DNA of 64,000 nt, taken from positions 38,585 through 102,584 of the forward strand of contig CAYSKG010000001.1 in NCBI GenBank assembly GCA_964431725.1, in the 5' to 3' direction. A program made the translations under genes and the position numbers. Positions 44,078-53,391 of the stretch are shown one piece after another (position 1 is the first letter of the stretch; the number at the start of each line of letters is the position of its first letter). The stretch comes from DTEX01 sp964431725 (GTDB lineage: Archaea; Thermoproteota; Bathyarchaeia; Bathyarchaeales; DTEX01). The notes below the pieces were generated by a model. It was given only the letters and a program-made list of their open reading frames with translations. It was not told the DNA's origin and did no database searches.

Positions 44078-45373
44078 CTATAGGCGTCGGATCTTTAAAG
44101 CTTTTTTCAATATCTTTATAGCGCAATACTCTGAACACATGGAGCATGCTTCTGGAATTTTAAGTTTTGTTCTTCCACGTATTTTCATGGCTTTCTCTGG
44201 ATCAATCGCATTTTCTATTTGTTGTTTCCAATTTAGGTTTGCTCTAGCCTCAGCCATTTTCAGGTCTTTAGCTGCGGCTTTAGATCCTAATCGCACTATG
44301 TCAGCTGCATGCGCCGCTATTTTAGTAGCTATAACCCCTTCTTTAACCTCCTCTATTAAAGGTAATCCGAGATGCTCAGCTGGTGTTAAGTAGCATAGAA
44401 AATCTGCGCCAGCTAATGCAGCCAATGCTCCTCCAATAGCACCCACGATGTGATCATATCCAGGGGCTATTTCAGTTACTATTGGTCCAAGAACGTAAAA
44501 GGGTGCTTCCTTACAAATTGATTTTGCGAGTTTCACATTCATCTCAATGTGATTTAATGGTAGATGCCCCGGTCCTTCAACCATTGCTTGCACACCAGCA
44601 TTTCTAGCTTTCTCTACAAGTCTTCCTATTGTTAGTAACTCCTGCATTTGAAAGTAGTCTGTTGAGTCAAATATACACCCAGGTCTGAGCCCATCGCCTA
44701 AACTTAGAGCAAAATCATACTTTGCAGCTATTTCGAGCAGATAGTCATAGTTCTTGTAAAGCGGATTTTCCTCTTCATTATGGAGCATCCATACGGTTAG
44801 AAATGTCCCGCCTCTACTAACTATGCCCATCAAACGCGGTTGCTTTGCGATTTTTTCAACGGTTTCCTTTGTTACTCCACAATGTATGGTCATGAAGTCA
44901 ACGCCGTCTTTTGCATGCTTTTCTATTATGTTAAACATATCGTCTTCTGTCATGTGAACAATTGATCCTTTCTTCTTAGCGGCTTCTATAGCGGTCTGAT
45001 AGATAGGAACAGTCCCTACTGGAACATTTACTGTTTTCAAAATGGACCTTCGGATTTCATCTAAATTTCCACCAGTACTTAAGTCCATTATTGTGTCGGC
45101 ACCATATTTGATCGCTACTTTAGCTTTTTTGATCTCCATGTTTAAGTCGCACATGTCTGGGCTTGTGCCGATGTTAGCATTAACTTTTATCCTTAAGCCT
45201 TTTCCTATGCCTATTGGATGAACATTTTCACGTCTAATATTTCTAGGTATGATAACTGTTCCTTCAGCAATTCGCATACGTATAATTTGAGGCGACGTAG
45301 CCTCGTCTTTTGCAACTATACGCATCTCTTCAGTTTCGCGTCCTTCTTTTGCTGCTTTCATCTGAGTAGACAC
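44078..45373 (-). CDS. thiC: phosphomethylpyrimidine synthase ThiC
   Basis: Radical SAM enzyme that turns aminoimidazole ribotide into hydroxymethylpyrimidine phosphate. 431 residues. Family blocks include GTSPDMCDLNMEIKKAKVAIKYGADTIMDLSTGG, TIHCGVTKETVEKI, SRGGTFLTVWMLHN, LSLGDGLRPGCIFDSTD, MVEGPGHLPLNHIEMNV and YVLGPIVTEIAPGYDHIVGAIGG. The C-terminal CSMCSEYC carries the CxxCxxxxC that binds the [4Fe-4S] cluster. First gene of a thiC-thiDN unit. I looked for a TPP riboswitch in the 180 bases upstream and see none. Confidence 0.97.
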   Translation of the reverse strand: MSTQMKAAKEGRETEEMRIVAKDEATSPQIIRMRIAEGTVIIPRNIRRENVHPIGIGKGLRIKVNANIGTSPDMCDLNMEIKKAKVAIKYGADTIMDLSTGGNLDEIRRSILKTVNVPVGTVPIYQTAIEAAKKKGSIVHMTEDDMFNIIEKHAKDGVDFMTIHCGVTKETVEKIAKQPRLMGIVSRGGTFLTVWMLHNEEENPLYKNYDYLLEIAAKYDFALSLGDGLRPGCIFDSTDYFQMQELLTIGRLVEKARNAGVQAMVEGPGHLPLNHIEMNVKLAKSICKEAPFYVLGPIVTEIAPGYDHIVGAIGGALAALAGADFLCYLTPAEHLGLPLIEEVKEGVIATKIAAHAADIVRLGSKAAAKDLKMAEARANLNWKQQIENAIDPEKAMKIRGRTKLKIPEACSMCSEYCAIKILKKALKIRRL

Positions 45374-45555
45374 TTACCGTACACCTCTTATTAAGATTCC
45401 AATAATTTGATCTTTAAGAGATTATTCCTTAAGCAACATATTTATCTTTCTGAGAGCAACTTTTGTAAAATAATAATTAATGCAATTAATTCAATCGTAA
45501 AATTCTTATTTAAGTCTAACTTATAATCGTAAAATTCATGTGAGTTGAAGAAAAA

Positions 45556-46428
45556 TTGCTAGTAAAGATTCTTAAAAAGGAAGATGCAAACTTCCTTACG
45601 TTAGAAAGAAGAATGTATACTAAACGTTTTACGTTAACTCTTGATAGAAATAAATGCGTGGGTTGCGAGCTCTGTGCGGCAGCATGTCCGAAAGAAGCGA
45701 TAAAAATAGTTAAACCATCAGAATTTCAAGATCTTGAAGAACCTCCAAAAAAGATAACAGTAACAGTTTTGGAGGATAAATGTAATTTCTGTGGCATATG
45801 TAGTGAAATATGCATCTTTGGAGCGTTCAAGCAGAGTGTAAATGGCGAAGATTTTATCCCAGTTTTAGAAAGTGAAAGCTTTCCAAGGATAATTCATGAA
45901 ATTGAAATTGATGAAAGTAAATGTCCAGTAGATTGCAGAATATGCGAAGAAGCATGCCCGTTAAACTTAATCAAAATTAATGTTCATGAGGGGAAAATTA
46001 GAGTTAATGTGGACAGGGATTATTGTCCAGGTTGTCGAATATGTGAAGTAAAATGTCCCTACGATGCAATTCACGCAAGGAAGATAATCTCGGGATTAAT
46101 AAGGATAAACAGTGATATGTGTCCAGAAGGTTGCCACGAATGTGTTGATGCTTGTCCAATACCGAATGTTTTATATGTTTCCGAGGAAGGAAAAGTTAGC
46201 GCTAATAATCTATTCTGCGTTTACTGTGGTGCATGTAGAAATGTCTGTCCAGTTGAAGGAGCTATAGAACTCAAGAGAACAGCTATTTATCATTCTCCTG
46301 TTAAGTCTGGCGCTTGGAATAAAGCTTTAGAAAAATTGACTTCAACCGAAGATATGATTAAAGAACTCAGAAGTAAATCGATCTCTAGGGTTCGCGACTC
46401 TGTTAAGAGACTTTATAGAGGAGGATAG
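45556..46428 (+). CDS. polyferredoxin with six [4Fe-4S] sites, FwdF-like
   Basis: 290 residues with six four-Cys motifs in order: CVGCELCAAACP, CNFCGICSEICIF, CPVDCRICEEACP, CPGCRICEVKCP, CPEGCHECVDACP and CVYCGACRNVCP. The variants with an extra residue after CP (CPxDC, CPEGC) and the ending SGAWNKALEKLTS are characteristic of the FwdF/FmdF polyferredoxin of formylmethanofuran dehydrogenase. It would carry low-potential electrons between that enzyme and a partner. It is followed after eight bases by an HdrA-MvhD fusion, a natural partner. An internal ATG at 45613, just before YTKRFTLTLDRNKC, is an alternative start. No other fwd genes are in the window. Confidence 0.85.
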   Translation: MLVKILKKEDANFLTLERRMYTKRFTLTLDRNKCVGCELCAAACPKEAIKIVKPSEFQDLEEPPKKITVTVLEDKCNFCGICSEICIFGAFKQSVNGEDFIPVLESESFPRIIHEIEIDESKCPVDCRICEEACPLNLIKINVHEGKIRVNVDRDYCPGCRICEVKCPYDAIHARKIISGLIRINSDMCPEGCHECVDACPIPNVLYVSEEGKVSANNLFCVYCGACRNVCPVEGAIELKRTAIYHSPVKSGAWNKALEKLTSTEDMIKELRSKSISRVRDSVKRLYRGG

Positions 46429-46436
46429 TATTCAGA

Positions 46437-48872
46437 ATGAGTGTTAAATCTAAGCCTGAAGAAATTAGGATTGGAGTATTCATCTGCCACTGTGGCTTAA
46501 ATATAGCTGGAGTGGTGGATGTTAAGGAAGTAACTGAGTACGCACGTACATTGCCAGATGTCGTTTTTGCCATCGACAATAGATATACGTGTTCAGATCC
46601 AGGACAAGAGGAAATTAAAAAAGCCATTAAAGAATACAATCTTAATCGTGTTGTTGTTGCAGCATGCTCCCCGAGGATGCATGAGTTTACCTTCCGGAGA
46701 TGTGTCGCTGAAGCTGGTTTAAATCCGTATCTATTTGAAATGGCTAACATCCGGGAGCACTGTTCTTGGTGTCATCCAAGCACGCCTAAAGAGGCTACTG
46801 AAAAGGCCAAGGAAATAGTTAAGATGGCTGTTGCGAAAGCTAGGCTTCTCAGACCCTTAGAATCAATAGAAGTTCCGGTTACCCCTAGCGCGCTAGTAAT
46901 AGGCGGGGGCATAGCAGGTATAAACGCAGCTTTAGATCTAGCGGAAATGGGTTTCAAAGTCTATCTGCTTGAAAAGAAAGAAAGCATAGGTGGACACATG
47001 GCTCAGCTAGATAAAACTTTTCCAACCTTGGACTGCTCAATCTGTATTGAAGGTCCGAAAATGGTTGATGTTGCCCGCCATCCAAATATTGAGATAATAT
47101 CCTTTGCTGACCTGCTTAAGGTTGAAGGTTATATTGGTAATTTTAAGGTTAGAATTAGAAAAAATCCGCGTTATGTAATTGAGGAAAAGTGTACTGGGTG
47201 TGGTGAATGCCAAGCTGTATGCCCCATAGAATATCCTAATGAGTGGGACATGAATCTCGGTGTTAGAAAGGCTATCTCTGTTCCATTTCCTCAGGCTGTT
47301 CCGCTTGTTTATAGAATAAATCGCGACTACTGTATTGAATGCTATAAGTGTGTTGATGCTTGCGGTCCCCGCCAGGCAATTGACTTTGATCAGAAACCGG
47401 AGGAGATTGAGCTTAAAGTTGGTGCAATAATTGTTGCAACCGGATATGACATTTATCTGCCCGAAGAAGGTAATCTCTATGGCTATGGAAAATACAGCAA
47501 TGTTATAACCAGCCTAGAATTTGAAAGACTTATTTTAGCAGCGGGACCTACTGGTGGACATGTTGTCCGAGCATCAGATGGCAAAAGACCAAATGTTATT
47601 GCATTTATTCAATGCGTAGGCTCAAGGGATGTTAACAAGTATCCCTACTGCTCAAACTTCTGTTGCATGTACACGCTTAAGCATGCTATTCAGCTTAAGG
47701 AACATTATGGAGATGAAGTTGAAGTATACATATTCTATATGGACGTACGTAGCAACTTTAAGGGTTATGAAGAATTCTATCAAAGAGCTAGAGAAATGGG
47801 CGTAAACTTCATTAGAGGTAGAGTTTCAAAGGTTACTGAGGATCCTAAAACTAAGAACCTCATAATACATGCTGAAGACACGTTGCTTGGAGAACCAATA
47901 GAGCTCGAAGCTGAAATGGTTGTTTTGGCAACAGCAGCCATACCAAGTAAGGGTACTGAGGAAATTGCGAGAACCCTAAACATAACTAGAGGGGCAGACG
48001 GCTTCTTTATGGAGAGTCACCCAAAGCTTAAACCTCTAGACACGCCGGTTGATGGAGTATTTTTAGCAGGTTCATGTCAAGGACCGAAGGATATTCCATA
48101 TAGTGTTTCCCAGGGATGTGGAGCAGCTGCCAGAGCTGCAACTATATTGTCAAAACCATCAGTTAAGATTGAACCTATAATCTCCGTTGTTGATCCGGAG
48201 AAGTGTAGAAATACTAGAGTTAAGTGCGGTATATGCGCATCTAAATGTCCATATGGAGCTATAAAGGTTGAGCCGGGTAAGCCAGCGCAAGTTATATCTG
48301 CAATGTGTCATGGATGTGGAACATGCGTAGCTGAATGTCCAGCCGATGCAATAACGCAGATGCACTTTACTGATGCTCAGATAATGGCTCAAATAAGAGC
48401 AGCTCTAGAAAATAACCCTGAAGATAAAATATTGGGGATTTGCTGTAATTGGTGTGCTTATGCTGGTGCCGATTTAGCTGGAACAAGCCGATTTGAGTAT
48501 CCGCCAAACTTAAGAATTGTTAGAGTCATGTGTTCCGGTCGGGTTGATAGGGATTTTGTGCTGGAAGCATTCAGGAGAGGCGCTGGCATGGTTCTTATAG
48601 GTGCGTGTCATCCTTACGACTGTCACTATATTGATGGCAACCTTAAGATGAAGGCAAGAATGGATGCATTAGCCAAAGTCCTAGAGAAAATAGGCTTAAC
48701 TCCAGACAGATTTAGAGTTGAATACGTATCGGCTGCTGAGGGCGTTAAGTTTGCGCGGATAATTAGAGAGATGGCTGAAAAGCTTAAGGAATTAGGAAGA
48801 GAAAGAATAAAGGCTGAGAACGAGAAAATGCGCCCGTACTTAGAGCGTATGTTAAGCAGAAAAAAGAAGTAA
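46437..48872 (+). CDS. hdrA: heterodisulfide reductase subunit A fused to MvhD
   Basis: 811 residues. IGVFICHCGLNIAGVVDVKEV opens the HdrA part. ALVIGGGIAGINAALDLAEMGFKVYLLEKKESIGGHMAQLDKTFPT is the FAD-binding motif with the conserved DCSICIEGPKM, followed by CTGCGECQAVCP and CIECYKCVDAC. Two further clusters (CGICASKCP, CHGCGTCVAECP) precede an MvhD-like domain: GICCNWCAYAGADLAGTSRFEYP, RIVRVMCSGRVD and IGACHPYDCHY. HdrA splits electrons between ferredoxin and heterodisulfide by flavin bifurcation, and MvhD passes electrons in from hydrogenase or formate dehydrogenase; the fusion merges both. No hdrB, hdrC, mvhA or mvhG is present here. ATG 46437. Confidence 0.95.
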   Translation: MSVKSKPEEIRIGVFICHCGLNIAGVVDVKEVTEYARTLPDVVFAIDNRYTCSDPGQEEIKKAIKEYNLNRVVVAACSPRMHEFTFRRCVAEAGLNPYLFEMANIREHCSWCHPSTPKEATEKAKEIVKMAVAKARLLRPLESIEVPVTPSALVIGGGIAGINAALDLAEMGFKVYLLEKKESIGGHMAQLDKTFPTLDCSICIEGPKMVDVARHPNIEIISFADLLKVEGYIGNFKVRIRKNPRYVIEEKCTGCGECQAVCPIEYPNEWDMNLGVRKAISVPFPQAVPLVYRINRDYCIECYKCVDACGPRQAIDFDQKPEEIELKVGAIIVATGYDIYLPEEGNLYGYGKYSNVITSLEFERLILAAGPTGGHVVRASDGKRPNVIAFIQCVGSRDVNKYPYCSNFCCMYTLKHAIQLKEHYGDEVEVYIFYMDVRSNFKGYEEFYQRAREMGVNFIRGRVSKVTEDPKTKNLIIHAEDTLLGEPIELEAEMVVLATAAIPSKGTEEIARTLNITRGADGFFMESHPKLKPLDTPVDGVFLAGSCQGPKDIPYSVSQGCGAAARAATILSKPSVKIEPIISVVDPEKCRNTRVKCGICASKCPYGAIKVEPGKPAQVISAMCHGCGTCVAECPADAITQMHFTDAQIMAQIRAALENNPEDKILGICCNWCAYAGADLAGTSRFEYPPNLRIVRVMCSGRVDRDFVLEAFRRGAGMVLIGACHPYDCHYIDGNLKMKARMDALAKVLEKIGLTPDRFRVEYVSAAEGVKFARIIREMAEKLKELGRERIKAENEKMRPYLERMLSRKKK

Positions 48873-48885
48873 CTAAAGGGCTTTT

Positions 48886-48905
48886 TGTTGATGCTTTTGT
48901 ATCCA
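48886..48905 (+). repeat. dispersed 20-bp repeat, copy C
   Basis: TGTTGATGCTTTTGTATCCA, 14 bases after the hdrA stop, identical to copy B. The rest of the 302-base gap 48873-49174 is AT-rich and contains no gene I trust. Confidence 0.6.
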
Positions 48906-49174
48906 CTAAAATTTTCTTCTCTTCAAATTTATGGGTGAAAAATACGTCTTTCGATGCTGGAGTTTGATTGGCGATCCAATTCTTCGCCAACTTCTTGGAC
49001 ATTTTTAATATCCAAGATGAAAAGAAAAAGTCTTTTTAAGTTAAAGTTTTCATAGCCGCCAATCGCTAAATTTAGGAGGCTTCTTGAAGAATGATCTTTC
49101 TAAAAAATAGGTTAATTTTATATCCAACTCTAGATTTAATGGCTAGGCGCTTGACTTTTTCTCCTGTAACATAA

Positions 49175-50074
49175 TTATTCTTTGAAGATCTCCTCATATT
49201 GTGGCACGACGTCAGCCATAAAGTTTCTCATTCCTTCTAAAGTCTTATAATGTTTTATCATACCTTTTAAAACGTTAAACGGTAGAGTTGCTATATGAGT
49301 CCCTACTTCTGCAACTTCTCTAACCTGTCTAGCGTTTCTAATGCTTGACGCAATCACCTGCGTTTTGTATCCGTAATTTCTGAAAATTTTGACAATTTTC
49401 GCGACTAGATCTACTCCGCTAATTATCCCATTATCTTGACTTTTATTGAGGATCTCTTCTATATGTAGACTTCTATATGCTTCACTAGCTGAATTAAATT
49501 TCATTAGGGCTTCATTAAGCTTTAACTCTCTAATTCTACATAATAGCTCGTAATCAAAGTAGTCTCCTTTCTTAAAGTCAACGCCGATCTTCATACCCAT
49601 CTTTGTTCGGATGTAATCGTCAATCCTACCAGCAAAGGGGCTCACATATGCGGCTCCAGCTTTAGCTGCCAAGATTGCTTGTTCCGGAGTCATGACTAAT
49701 GTACAATTTACCGGTATTCCCTCTCTACTTATCTGTCTTATAGCTTTTAAGCCATCGAAGTCTAAATTATCATTTCCTAAACTTGGATTTACTGGTATCT
49801 TAATCACAACTTCACCGTATGGACTGAACTTCTCATATAGAAGTTTAGCTTGTTTAATCATCTCCTTAGATCTTACCGCGATGACTTCTAAACTAACTGG
49901 TCCAGGAACAACCTTTAGAATCTCTTTGATATATTCTTCCATAGTAATGTTACCTCCTCTTTTATCAACCGCTTTCTTGATTAACGATGGATTTGTTGTC
50001 GCCCCATCAATTATACCCCATTCACAAGCTTGTTTGATCTCATCTATATCAGCTGAATCAATAAAGATCTTCAA
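49175..50074 (-). CDS. transaldolase / fructose-6-phosphate aldolase family
   Basis: 299 residues of TIM barrel. MKIFIDSADIDEIKQACEWGIIDGATTNPSLI is the family opening, VVIKIPVNPSLG contains the Schiff-base Lys, and NCTLVMTPEQAILAAKAGAAYVSPFAGRIDDY the phosphate-binding strand. IASSIRNARQVREVAEVGTHIATLPF follows. The length is between the ~220-residue FSA/short transaldolase and the ~320-residue classical enzyme. Either sedoheptulose/fructose-phosphate interconversion or aldol cleavage fits. ATG 50074 follows GGAGTGATGTTGG. Confidence 0.9.
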   Translation of the reverse strand: MKIFIDSADIDEIKQACEWGIIDGATTNPSLIKKAVDKRGGNITMEEYIKEILKVVPGPVSLEVIAVRSKEMIKQAKLLYEKFSPYGEVVIKIPVNPSLGNDNLDFDGLKAIRQISREGIPVNCTLVMTPEQAILAAKAGAAYVSPFAGRIDDYIRTKMGMKIGVDFKKGDYFDYELLCRIRELKLNEALMKFNSASEAYRSLHIEEILNKSQDNGIISGVDLVAKIVKIFRNYGYKTQVIASSIRNARQVREVAEVGTHIATLPFNVLKGMIKHYKTLEGMRNFMADVVPQYEEIFKE

Positions 50075-50154
50075 GCCAACATCACTCCTTAAATTTTAAC
50101 CCTCTTCTTCAGTAACTCTTAATAACAATATTAAGCTAGGTGATTTTTTTAACT

Positions 50155-51150
50155 TTAGTGGTTAAGACCTATTTGTTTTTTAATTTCAATAATTTCTTCA
50201 AAAGTTGGCTTCCGCGGATAATTATAAATTGGACCCCTAGGTTCCTCATTATAGTATGGTCTGTTGCAACCTGGACACCCTGAAGTTAGAAAAGGTTCAC
50301 CGGACGAAACTATCCTATCGAGTTCATCATTTGAAATTCCAAAGTTAATTATACGCCCATTTTTAAATTTCATATCTTCATACCTTTTTATTCCACGCGT
50401 TATCAAATAGTGAGCTATCTGAATTCTACGGTAGTAATCTATGGGCGGTCTGGGGTGATTAGCCATTCTGGTTCCAGGTATGGGTGTAAAAGCGAAAATA
50501 GCTGGAAAAACTCCCAAGTCAATGCATTTCTGTATCATAGAAACGAAGTCCTCCTCGCTTTCACCTAAACCAGCTATAAGATGCGTCGTGACGTTTCCTC
50601 TTCCAAAAATTTTGACAGCATTCTTTAATGCATCAAAATGATTGTTCCATCTATATGGGCCGCCAGATTTTTCCCCCTTTATCCTAGAGAAGATTTCTTC
50701 TGTGACAGCGTCTATAGCTATACTGACCCTATTGACGCCAGCTTTAGCTAGTTTAATCATATCTTCACACTTGAGTGGCTGACATGAGACGGATATTGGA
50801 ACTTTAGATACAGAACGGATTTCAGTAACTATGCCAATTATGTCATTTTGTACGTTAGGGTAATTTAATGCCTGAATACATACACGTTTTATCCTTTCAT
50901 CTTTAAATGCATTCTTAATGCCTTCAACAACGCTCTTTAGACTAAAAACTGGCCATATAACTCTTGAAAGCATATCTGCTCTCGCTCTGCTAGTTCTTGC
51001 TTGAGGACAGAAGGCGCAGTTAGCTGAACATTTCCCCTTAATATAAGTGAGCAGATATATCGTTGTGGGTCTAGCTTTAAGCATACCTTTGATCAATCCT
51101 AAAACTATAGCCGAACCTATAGATACTCTAATTTTTTCAGGTTTACTCAT
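50155..51150 (-). CDS. radical SAM biotin-synthase-like protein (LipS2-like)
   Basis: 331 residues. YIKGKCSANCAFCPQARTS holds the CxxxCxxC cluster motif, followed by IQALNYPNVQNDIIGIVTEIR, SCQPL and SIAIDAVTEEIFSRIKGEKSGGPYRWNNHFDAL, THLIAGLGESEEDFV and FTPIPGTRM. The ending SGCPGCNRPYYNEEPRGPIYNYP has Cys that could hold an auxiliary cluster. This matches COG2516, the biotin-synthase-related family to which I believe the archaeal lipoyl synthase component LipS2 belongs. A second radical SAM gene of the COG1856 type, which I associate with LipS1, is 2.2 kb away. That pairing is the basis for the suggestion; no lipoate ligase or glycine-cleavage gene is nearby. Confidence 0.65.
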   Translation of the reverse strand: MSKPEKIRVSIGSAIVLGLIKGMLKARPTTIYLLTYIKGKCSANCAFCPQARTSRARADMLSRVIWPVFSLKSVVEGIKNAFKDERIKRVCIQALNYPNVQNDIIGIVTEIRSVSKVPISVSCQPLKCEDMIKLAKAGVNRVSIAIDAVTEEIFSRIKGEKSGGPYRWNNHFDALKNAVKIFGRGNVTTHLIAGLGESEEDFVSMIQKCIDLGVFPAIFAFTPIPGTRMANHPRPPIDYYRRIQIAHYLITRGIKRYEDMKFKNGRIINFGISNDELDRIVSSGEPFLTSGCPGCNRPYYNEEPRGPIYNYPRKPTFEEIIEIKKQIGLNH

Positions 51151-51257
51151 ATATTCATCTACCGTCCTTCACTATTTTTCTCTTAAATATCTTTAAATCT
51201 CCATAAAAGTTATTTTTTGAATTTTCTAATTTTTACCTGATTGGAGAAGGAAAGAAG

Positions 51258-52124
51258 ATGCATGTTGTTTTCTCCAAAAAATGTTTGGAATACTGGAAGC
51301 CTGGTCATCCAGAATCACCTGACAGAATCTATCGGACATATAAGCTACTTAGGGAAATGAACTTTTCTTTTGTTGAAGCTGAACCCTGTAATGAGGAAGA
51401 TTTACTTTTAATCCACAGCAGAAAATTTGTTGAGAAAATTAAAAATGAACTTTTTTATGACCCAGATACGCCTAATCTTCCAGGCATATACGAGTATGCC
51501 AAATTATCAGCTGGTTCAGCAATAAAAAGTATGGAGCTTGCCCTAAAAGGCGAGAAGGCTTTCTCATTAATGAGACCTCCTGGGCATCATGCTGGTGTTA
51601 ATGGAAAAGCGCTTGGCGCGCCTACCCTTGGATTCTGTTACTTCAATAATATTGCTATTGCATGCATGAAGGCTCTTAAAAAAATCAGTAAAATAGCGAT
51701 AATTGATATAGACTGCCACCATGGTAACGGGACTCAGGAAATATTTTTTGGAGATCCCAGAGTACTATTTGTTTCCCTCCACAGATTTGGAGGAGTTTAT
51801 CCTGGAACCGGAGAACTCTCCGTAAAAAACTGCTTAAATTATCCATTTACGTATGCAATTGGCGATTCAGAGTACATAAAAATTTTGAATATTGCTTTAA
51901 AGGAGATTGAAAAATTTGATCCGGATCTTGTAGCCGTTTCAGCTGGCTTTGACACTTATAAGTATGATCCAGTTTGTAGCTTAGGTTTAAGCATTAAAGC
52001 CTATACTAAAATAGGGAGCATGATTGCTGATTTGAACAGAAAAACCTTCGTTGTTCTCGAGGGGGGCTATGGAGAAGATTTTCCTAAGTGTATTCTTAAT
52101 TTTTTGAATGGATTGAGCAAATAA
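51258..52124 (+). CDS. histone deacetylase-family zinc amidohydrolase
   Basis: 288 residues of the arginase/deacetylase fold. HPESPDRIYRTYKLL starts the domain, SLMRPPGHHAGVNGKALGAPTLGFCYFNNIAIA has the catalytic His pair, IAIIDIDCHHGNGTQEIFF gives the zinc-binding Asp-His with CHHGNG, and VSAGFDTYKYDP and VLEGGYGEDF complete the site. Members deacetylate lysines, acetylpolyamines or acetoin-related substrates. It is followed after 81 bases by deoxyhypusine synthase, which consumes spermidine. That favours an acetylpolyamine substrate, but this is inference. ATG 51258 is preceded by GGAGAAGGAAAG. Confidence 0.9.
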   Translation: MHVVFSKKCLEYWKPGHPESPDRIYRTYKLLREMNFSFVEAEPCNEEDLLLIHSRKFVEKIKNELFYDPDTPNLPGIYEYAKLSAGSAIKSMELALKGEKAFSLMRPPGHHAGVNGKALGAPTLGFCYFNNIAIACMKALKKISKIAIIDIDCHHGNGTQEIFFGDPRVLFVSLHRFGGVYPGTGELSVKNCLNYPFTYAIGDSEYIKILNIALKEIEKFDPDLVAVSAGFDTYKYDPVCSLGLSIKAYTKIGSMIADLNRKTFVVLEGGYGEDFPKCILNFLNGLSK

Positions 52125-52205
52125 AATCTCTATCCAACAAAAACCTAATAAATATATGAAAGACATTTTTATTCTCTCTTATAAACCTGAAAGGAGGCAA
52201 TCTTT

Positions 52206-53159
52206 ATGATTAATGATCTTGAAGCGATTAAAGATTATATGCTTCATGAAAATATGAGCGTAAGCGAGCTTATAACTCAAATGAAGGATGCGTGGGGTTT
52301 CACAGCTGGAAAGATCGCTATAGGAGTAGATATTCTAAGAAGAATGATTGCTGATCATAAATGTATAAAGTTTCTATCTTTCCCCGCGTGTATAGTAGCA
52401 ACAGGAACCAGAGGCGTTTTGAAAGAGATTGTTAAGCGTCGACTTATAGATGTAATTGTAACAACTTGTGGAACATTAGATCATGATTTAGCAAGGTGCT
52501 GGAAGAATTATTATCGTGGATCTTTTGAAATGGATGATATAAAACTTCATAAGATGAACATAAATCGGTTAGGGAACATATTAATTCCAAATGATAGCTA
52601 TGGGCTTATTATTGAAAAAAAGATGCAGAATCTCCTCTCAACTCTCTGGAAGGAAGGTGTAAGAGAAATCTCAAGTAGAGAGCTAATTTGGGAGATAGGT
52701 CTAAGGATTTGCAACGAGGATTCAATCTTATATTGGGCTGCAAAAAATAACATTCCAATTTATGTACCAGGTATAATGGATGGGGCTGTTGGATATCAAA
52801 TATGGCTTTTCTCCCAAGATCATAAGCTGAAAATAGATGTACTTAAGGACGAACAGGAACTCAGCGACCTAATATTTGATGCTAAACGTACTGGGGCGTT
52901 AGTTGTTGGCGGAGGTATTTCAAAGCACCACGTTATATGGTGGAATCAATTTAAAGGCGGTTTAGACTACGCTATTTATATAACAACTGCAGTAGAATGG
53001 GATGGAAGTTTATCCGGCGCAAGAGTTCGCGAAGCAATCTCATGGGGTAAAGTTAAGGAGACCGCAAAGCACATAACAATTGAGGGTGATGCAACAGTAA
53101 TATTGCCTCTTATGATAGCTGCGGTACTTTCTAAAGAAAATAGAAACCCTCAATTTTAG
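52206..53159 (+). CDS. dhs: deoxyhypusine synthase
   Basis: Transfers the aminobutyl group of spermidine to a lysine of translation factor aIF5A. 317 residues. KIAIGVDILRRMIADHKCIKFLSFPACIVATGTRGVLKEIVKR, VIVTTCGTLDHDLARCW, PIYVPGIMDGAVGYQIW, VVGGGISKHHVIWWNQFKGGLDYAIYITTAVEWDGSLSGA and VKETAKHITIEGDATVILPL are the family blocks; the Lys in GGGISKHH is the catalytic one. ATG 52206 follows GAAAGGAGGCAATCTTT. aIF5A itself is not in the window. Confidence 0.97.
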   Translation: MINDLEAIKDYMLHENMSVSELITQMKDAWGFTAGKIAIGVDILRRMIADHKCIKFLSFPACIVATGTRGVLKEIVKRRLIDVIVTTCGTLDHDLARCWKNYYRGSFEMDDIKLHKMNINRLGNILIPNDSYGLIIEKKMQNLLSTLWKEGVREISSRELIWEIGLRICNEDSILYWAAKNNIPIYVPGIMDGAVGYQIWLFSQDHKLKIDVLKDEQELSDLIFDAKRTGALVVGGGISKHHVIWWNQFKGGLDYAIYITTAVEWDGSLSGARVREAISWGKVKETAKHITIEGDATVILPLMIAAVLSKENRNPQF

Positions 53160-53391
53160 ATCATCTTTCTCTAAATATTTTTAAAGATTTCTCATTTCTT
53201 TCTAAGATTTATTTAAATTGTATAAACATTCTGGTATGCCTTATAATATCTATTATTGTAGATTTTAATATACTACTATTATACCCGGCGTCTTTATTAA
53301 GATAAGTAAATCTGTTAATTATTGGATGAAACCGAAATATTTTAGTTCTTAGGAGGAGAAGGAATAATGCTTAAATGATTTCACATTGTAG

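Noticed and set aside
45374..45555. TPP riboswitch before thiC
   Set aside because: I could not find the conserved CTGAGA and P3/P5 elements in the 180-base leader.
48784..49002. 72-codon minus-strand ORF overlapping the end of hdrA
   Set aside because: It overlaps conserved hdrA codons, has low-complexity C-terminal sequence and no recognisable domain; it only contains repeat copy C.
48873..49174. C/D box small RNA at repeat copy C
   Set aside because: GTTGATGC does not fit the C box RTGATGA and no D box is at a suitable distance.
53160..53391. small RNA or gene between dhs and the LipS1-like gene
   Set aside because: AT-rich, no stable hairpin or box motifs that I can support, and no ORF of length.
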